From Andrena cerasifolii (taxonomy: Eukaryota; Arthropoda; Insecta; Hymenoptera; Andrenidae): DNA of 64,000 nucleotides. This document shows positions 61,446 to 64,000 of this stretch, in pieces. The stretch lies in contig NC_135120.1 in the NCBI RefSeq assembly GCF_050908995.1, forward strand, positions 18,055,433-18,119,432, written 5' to 3'. Positions within the stretch are counted from its first letter, which is position 1; the number at the start of each line of letters is the position of its first letter. The position numbers and the translations under genes were made by a program. A model generated the notes under the pieces. That model did no database searches and had not been told where the DNA came from. It was given only the letters and a program-made list of their open reading frames with translations.

Positions 61446-63492
61446 ATGAACCTGTCATTAGTCTGTAGGAAACTGTGCTCCTCTATTTTATCCGAACACT
61501 TCGGACAAATTGTTCAAAGTGTCGGCGAAGATTTACTTAAATACGGTGCGAAACCAGTAGGTTTAATTCGTTTTACGACTCACCTCCCTTCAGCGAAGGT
61601 AAGAATGAATTAATCTATTTTCCGTTTGCTCGAAAGACTTTCACATTTCGTTCCTTACTGCGAAAGGTATAATTTTACTTCCAGATAAAAGAAGCGCTGT
61701 GCGTTTTAATAAAGCATGGCTTTGTCACGCATCGTCCGACCGAAAGAGGAATCGAGTATTCTTTACTTTGCGAAAGAATCATGATGATCCTTCGTTATTC
61801 AAGGTAATAAGTCGCTCGTGTATTTTAAATGGTACATTTACTTTAGAAAGTGATACTTTTAAATATTAGATGTTTCAATTTTAATAGGTATATGTTCTTT
61901 GTAAAAACAGTTTGTGGGGATGAGGCTGAAATGATGTTGGAAGAGGTGTTAAAAAATGGATATATAACAGCTTCCGAAGTAATAGTGAAAGTATATAAAA
62001 GAATCGAACAGCTACCTTGTACGTGAGCTTTCGTATTAAATCGTTAGTTCGTAATATCGCGACTAACAGACCTAACTTCTGTTCCTTTATAATTGCAGCC
62101 GACCTGCAGCCGTCGGTCCCAGTTTTAAAAGACAAATTCGAATTGTTAGTTAAAAACCAATTTTTAATGCGTAGTTTATACGCCGAAACACCCGAGCAGG
62201 CTGCCAATGAGAAACCTAACTTTCATTTACCAGACCTCAATTTGGCTGTAATTTCTACGCGATTAGAAGGAGGTAACGGTGATCCCGGGGATAACAAAAT
62301 TTACTGGAAAGTCAATTTCGATCGCTTTACCCAAGACCTTAGGTAAGACATACAGAAAGTTCAATAAACACAAGACATATAAGGCATTTGCAATGTAATG
62401 TATAGGGATCAAATTATTATATCAGCTATGCGCAATCGCCTGGATGAAAATGCTTCAGAATTGATGAGGCAGTTGTTGTTCCTTATGTATTTGAGAACAG
62501 CGTCGTGGGCAGATACATCCAATCCGATACCCCTGACTGAGATAAAGGAGGCAGTTAGGAAGATCGATTACCCATCGCTTTCCCAACACCTCGACCAATA
62601 TTTACGTCTGATTGGTACGGACTATACGCGTAGTTAAGCAATCTCGTGGAACGTTCTGATACAACTAGTTCTATATTATTGAATAAGCGTGCTATTCCAG
62701 AGGAAGATACTAGTCAGTTTCTAAAACGAGTCGGTGACTCGGGTGGGGGTCAATACAGCGTTAACATGAAGGAAGCTTTCAATCAACTGGCATGGACAAC
62801 ATTGGAAAACATTGTAATGGAGCGATTCGGTTCGAAAGCAGCGAGAATCTTTAGGTACGCTGCGAATCTTTACATCTCCCGGTGCTTATTAAAGGCTGAC
62901 TAAACTGTTTTCGTTCACTACGCAGATTAGTGCGAGATAGGAAGTACATCGAACAGGAACGGATCCAGCAATTAGCTATGATTCCAGCCAAAGAAGCGAA
63001 ACATTTGACGTACACTTTACTACAAGAGAACTACCTGCAGATGCAAGAAATTAAGAAAGGCGGAGTAGCGGCAGCACCGGTGAAAACGTTCTTTTTATTT
63101 CACATCGACTTGAATTTGGTTGTCCGTATGGAGGTGGAGCACTGTTACCATGCATTGTACAACACCTTGCAAAGACGAGAATACGAGATCAGCAGTAATA
63201 AGAGGATGATAGATAAACAGATACGAATGCAGACACTGACGAGTAACCTAAAGGAACACGGTGCACCCGAAGAACAGCTGGCAGAAGTAAGGGCACCGGT
63301 CATTACTTTATTTGCATTCCTACAATAACGGAGCGACTGTATTCCAGTTGTTTACAGATCGCGGAAATGATGACGCCGTCCGAGAAGCTGCAGCTAGAGA
63401 AAGTTCAAAACACTATTAAGAAATTAGGCGTCTGTGAATTGCAGATAGACGACACACTGTTCCTACTGTCGATGTATTTACGTTATCACTGA
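61446..63492 (+). CDS. POLR3C: RNA polymerase III subunit RPC3 (POLR3C), eight coding exons, 501 aa
   Basis: RPC3 belongs to the Pol III-specific RPC3/RPC6/RPC7 subcomplex, which helps open the promoter and recruit TFIIIB in the nucleus. Exons: 61446-61598, 61685-61803, 61888-62018, 62099-62342, 62406-62614, 62701-62854, 62926-63286, 63358-63492. All junctions are GT-AG, phases agree and the sum is 502 codons with stop (human 534 residues). The N terminus (LCSSILSEHFGQIVQSVGEDLL) and the winged-helix segment IKEALCVLIKHGFV match the family. So do the block GDSGGGQYSVNM, the stretch ERFGSKAARIFR, the block AMIPAKEAKHLTYTLLQENY and the C-terminal helix ending LQIDDTLFLLSMYL. Intron 5 (62615-62700) was placed by phase, using acceptor TTCCAG; a shorter intron at that site would be too small. 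Divergent from NAA15. Confidence 0.92.
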
Positions 63493-63497
63493 ATAAA
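63492..63497 (+). promoter_or_regulatory. Candidate poly(A) signal overlapping the POLR3C stop codon
   Basis: TGAATAAA: the AATAAA begins with the last base of the stop codon. If used, the 3' UTR would be only some 20-30 bases. Confidence 0.45.
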
Positions 63498-64000
63498 GGC
63501 ATATTTCCTCTTTTAAATATGTCGCGTCGTTACGAAAGAACGCCACGGTGGCGTCGCCACCTGTGCACAGTCGGCGCGCGATTTTACGAAATAACGGATA
63601 CGTGGAGCTTTACTCATTTATATAGTTATTTATTTATGTATAATAATGGTTACGCTTGTAAAATACAAACAACAAAGAATACCTAACTTTCAAATTATTA
63701 TAATAAATATAATCATATATCTATGTTTATAATAGTGCTGCTCTCTATTGTGATACAGTGCATTTGATGTCACTATCTATCAGGGAAAATGATGTTGGAG
63801 TACACACCTGCGAACGTTACAGTGCTGACAGACTTTTCGGTACACGATTCTACGTATGTATTTTCATCTATTGCGACACGAGCGTATGTTAGTCGATTAG
63901 AAAGAAATCGTTAAGAGTTATGAATCACAGCCAGCTGAAAGGGTGCCTTATGGATCGGTAAAACAAGTCGACCGCTGCAAATGCTTATTGCGATTATCTG
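63498..64000. other. Right end of the window, no gene recognised
   Basis: AT-rich sequence with no open frame that resembles a known protein. It could be the start of another intergenic region or untranslated exon. Confidence 0.4.

Noticed and set aside
62615..62645. Intron of about 25 bases in POLR3C between GTACGG and TTAAG
   Set aside because: Far too short for a spliceosomal intron; the acceptor TTCCAG at 62700 gives an 86-bp intron in the correct phase.

Overview
This is a window of animal nuclear DNA. The genes are split by short introns with GT-AG junctions, the intergenic DNA is moderately AT-rich, and there are many decayed DNA transposons and short microsatellites. The protein sequences look insect-like, and the compact exons plus undepleted CpG suggest a hymenopteran (bee, ant or wasp). 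The order is an inference; the sequence alone does not prove it. No operon, CRISPR array, rRNA or tRNA gene was found.

Layout. Positions 1-6642 lie in a long first intron of a minus-strand La-related protein 1 gene (larp), whose first coding exon is at 6643-7480. ABHD18, an alpha/beta hydrolase, follows on the minus strand at 9237-12011 in nine coding exons, one of its introns being a probable GC-AG intron. It is divergent from dCMP deaminase (DCTD; plus strand, 13158-14194, four exons), with about 1.1 kb between the two start codons. Positions 14.2-17.4 kb are AT-rich intergenic DNA with TA microsatellites.

From 17741 to 60570 runs one large minus-strand gene, NAA15, the TPR auxiliary subunit of the NatA N-terminal acetyltransferase. 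Its eight 5' coding exons (57752-60570) are separated from its three 3' coding exons (17741-18790) by a single 38,961-bp intron. Exon phase and protein homology join exactly across it. The intron holds an opposite-strand gene at 53112-56297, which encodes a 1061-residue secreted Pro/Tyr/Thr-rich protein of unknown function. It also holds a dense set of transposon remains: a 5'-truncated non-LTR retrotransposon with a perfect 13-bp target duplication, two hAT-like elements with perfect 8-bp duplications, two TTAA-flanked elements, TA-flanked MITEs, and foldback elements, one of them with a nested insertion.

NAA15 is divergent from POLR3C (RNA polymerase III subunit RPC3; plus strand, 61446-63492, eight exons), with 875 bp between start codons. 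Apart from the nested secreted protein, the genes are housekeeping: translation and mRNA control (larp), lipid hydrolysis (ABHD18), dTTP precursor supply (DCTD), co-translational N-terminal acetylation (NAA15) and Pol III transcription (POLR3C). Two housekeeping pairs are head-to-head, which suggests shared promoter regions. All exon models were built by eye from reading frame, splice consensus and remembered family sequence, without transcripts.
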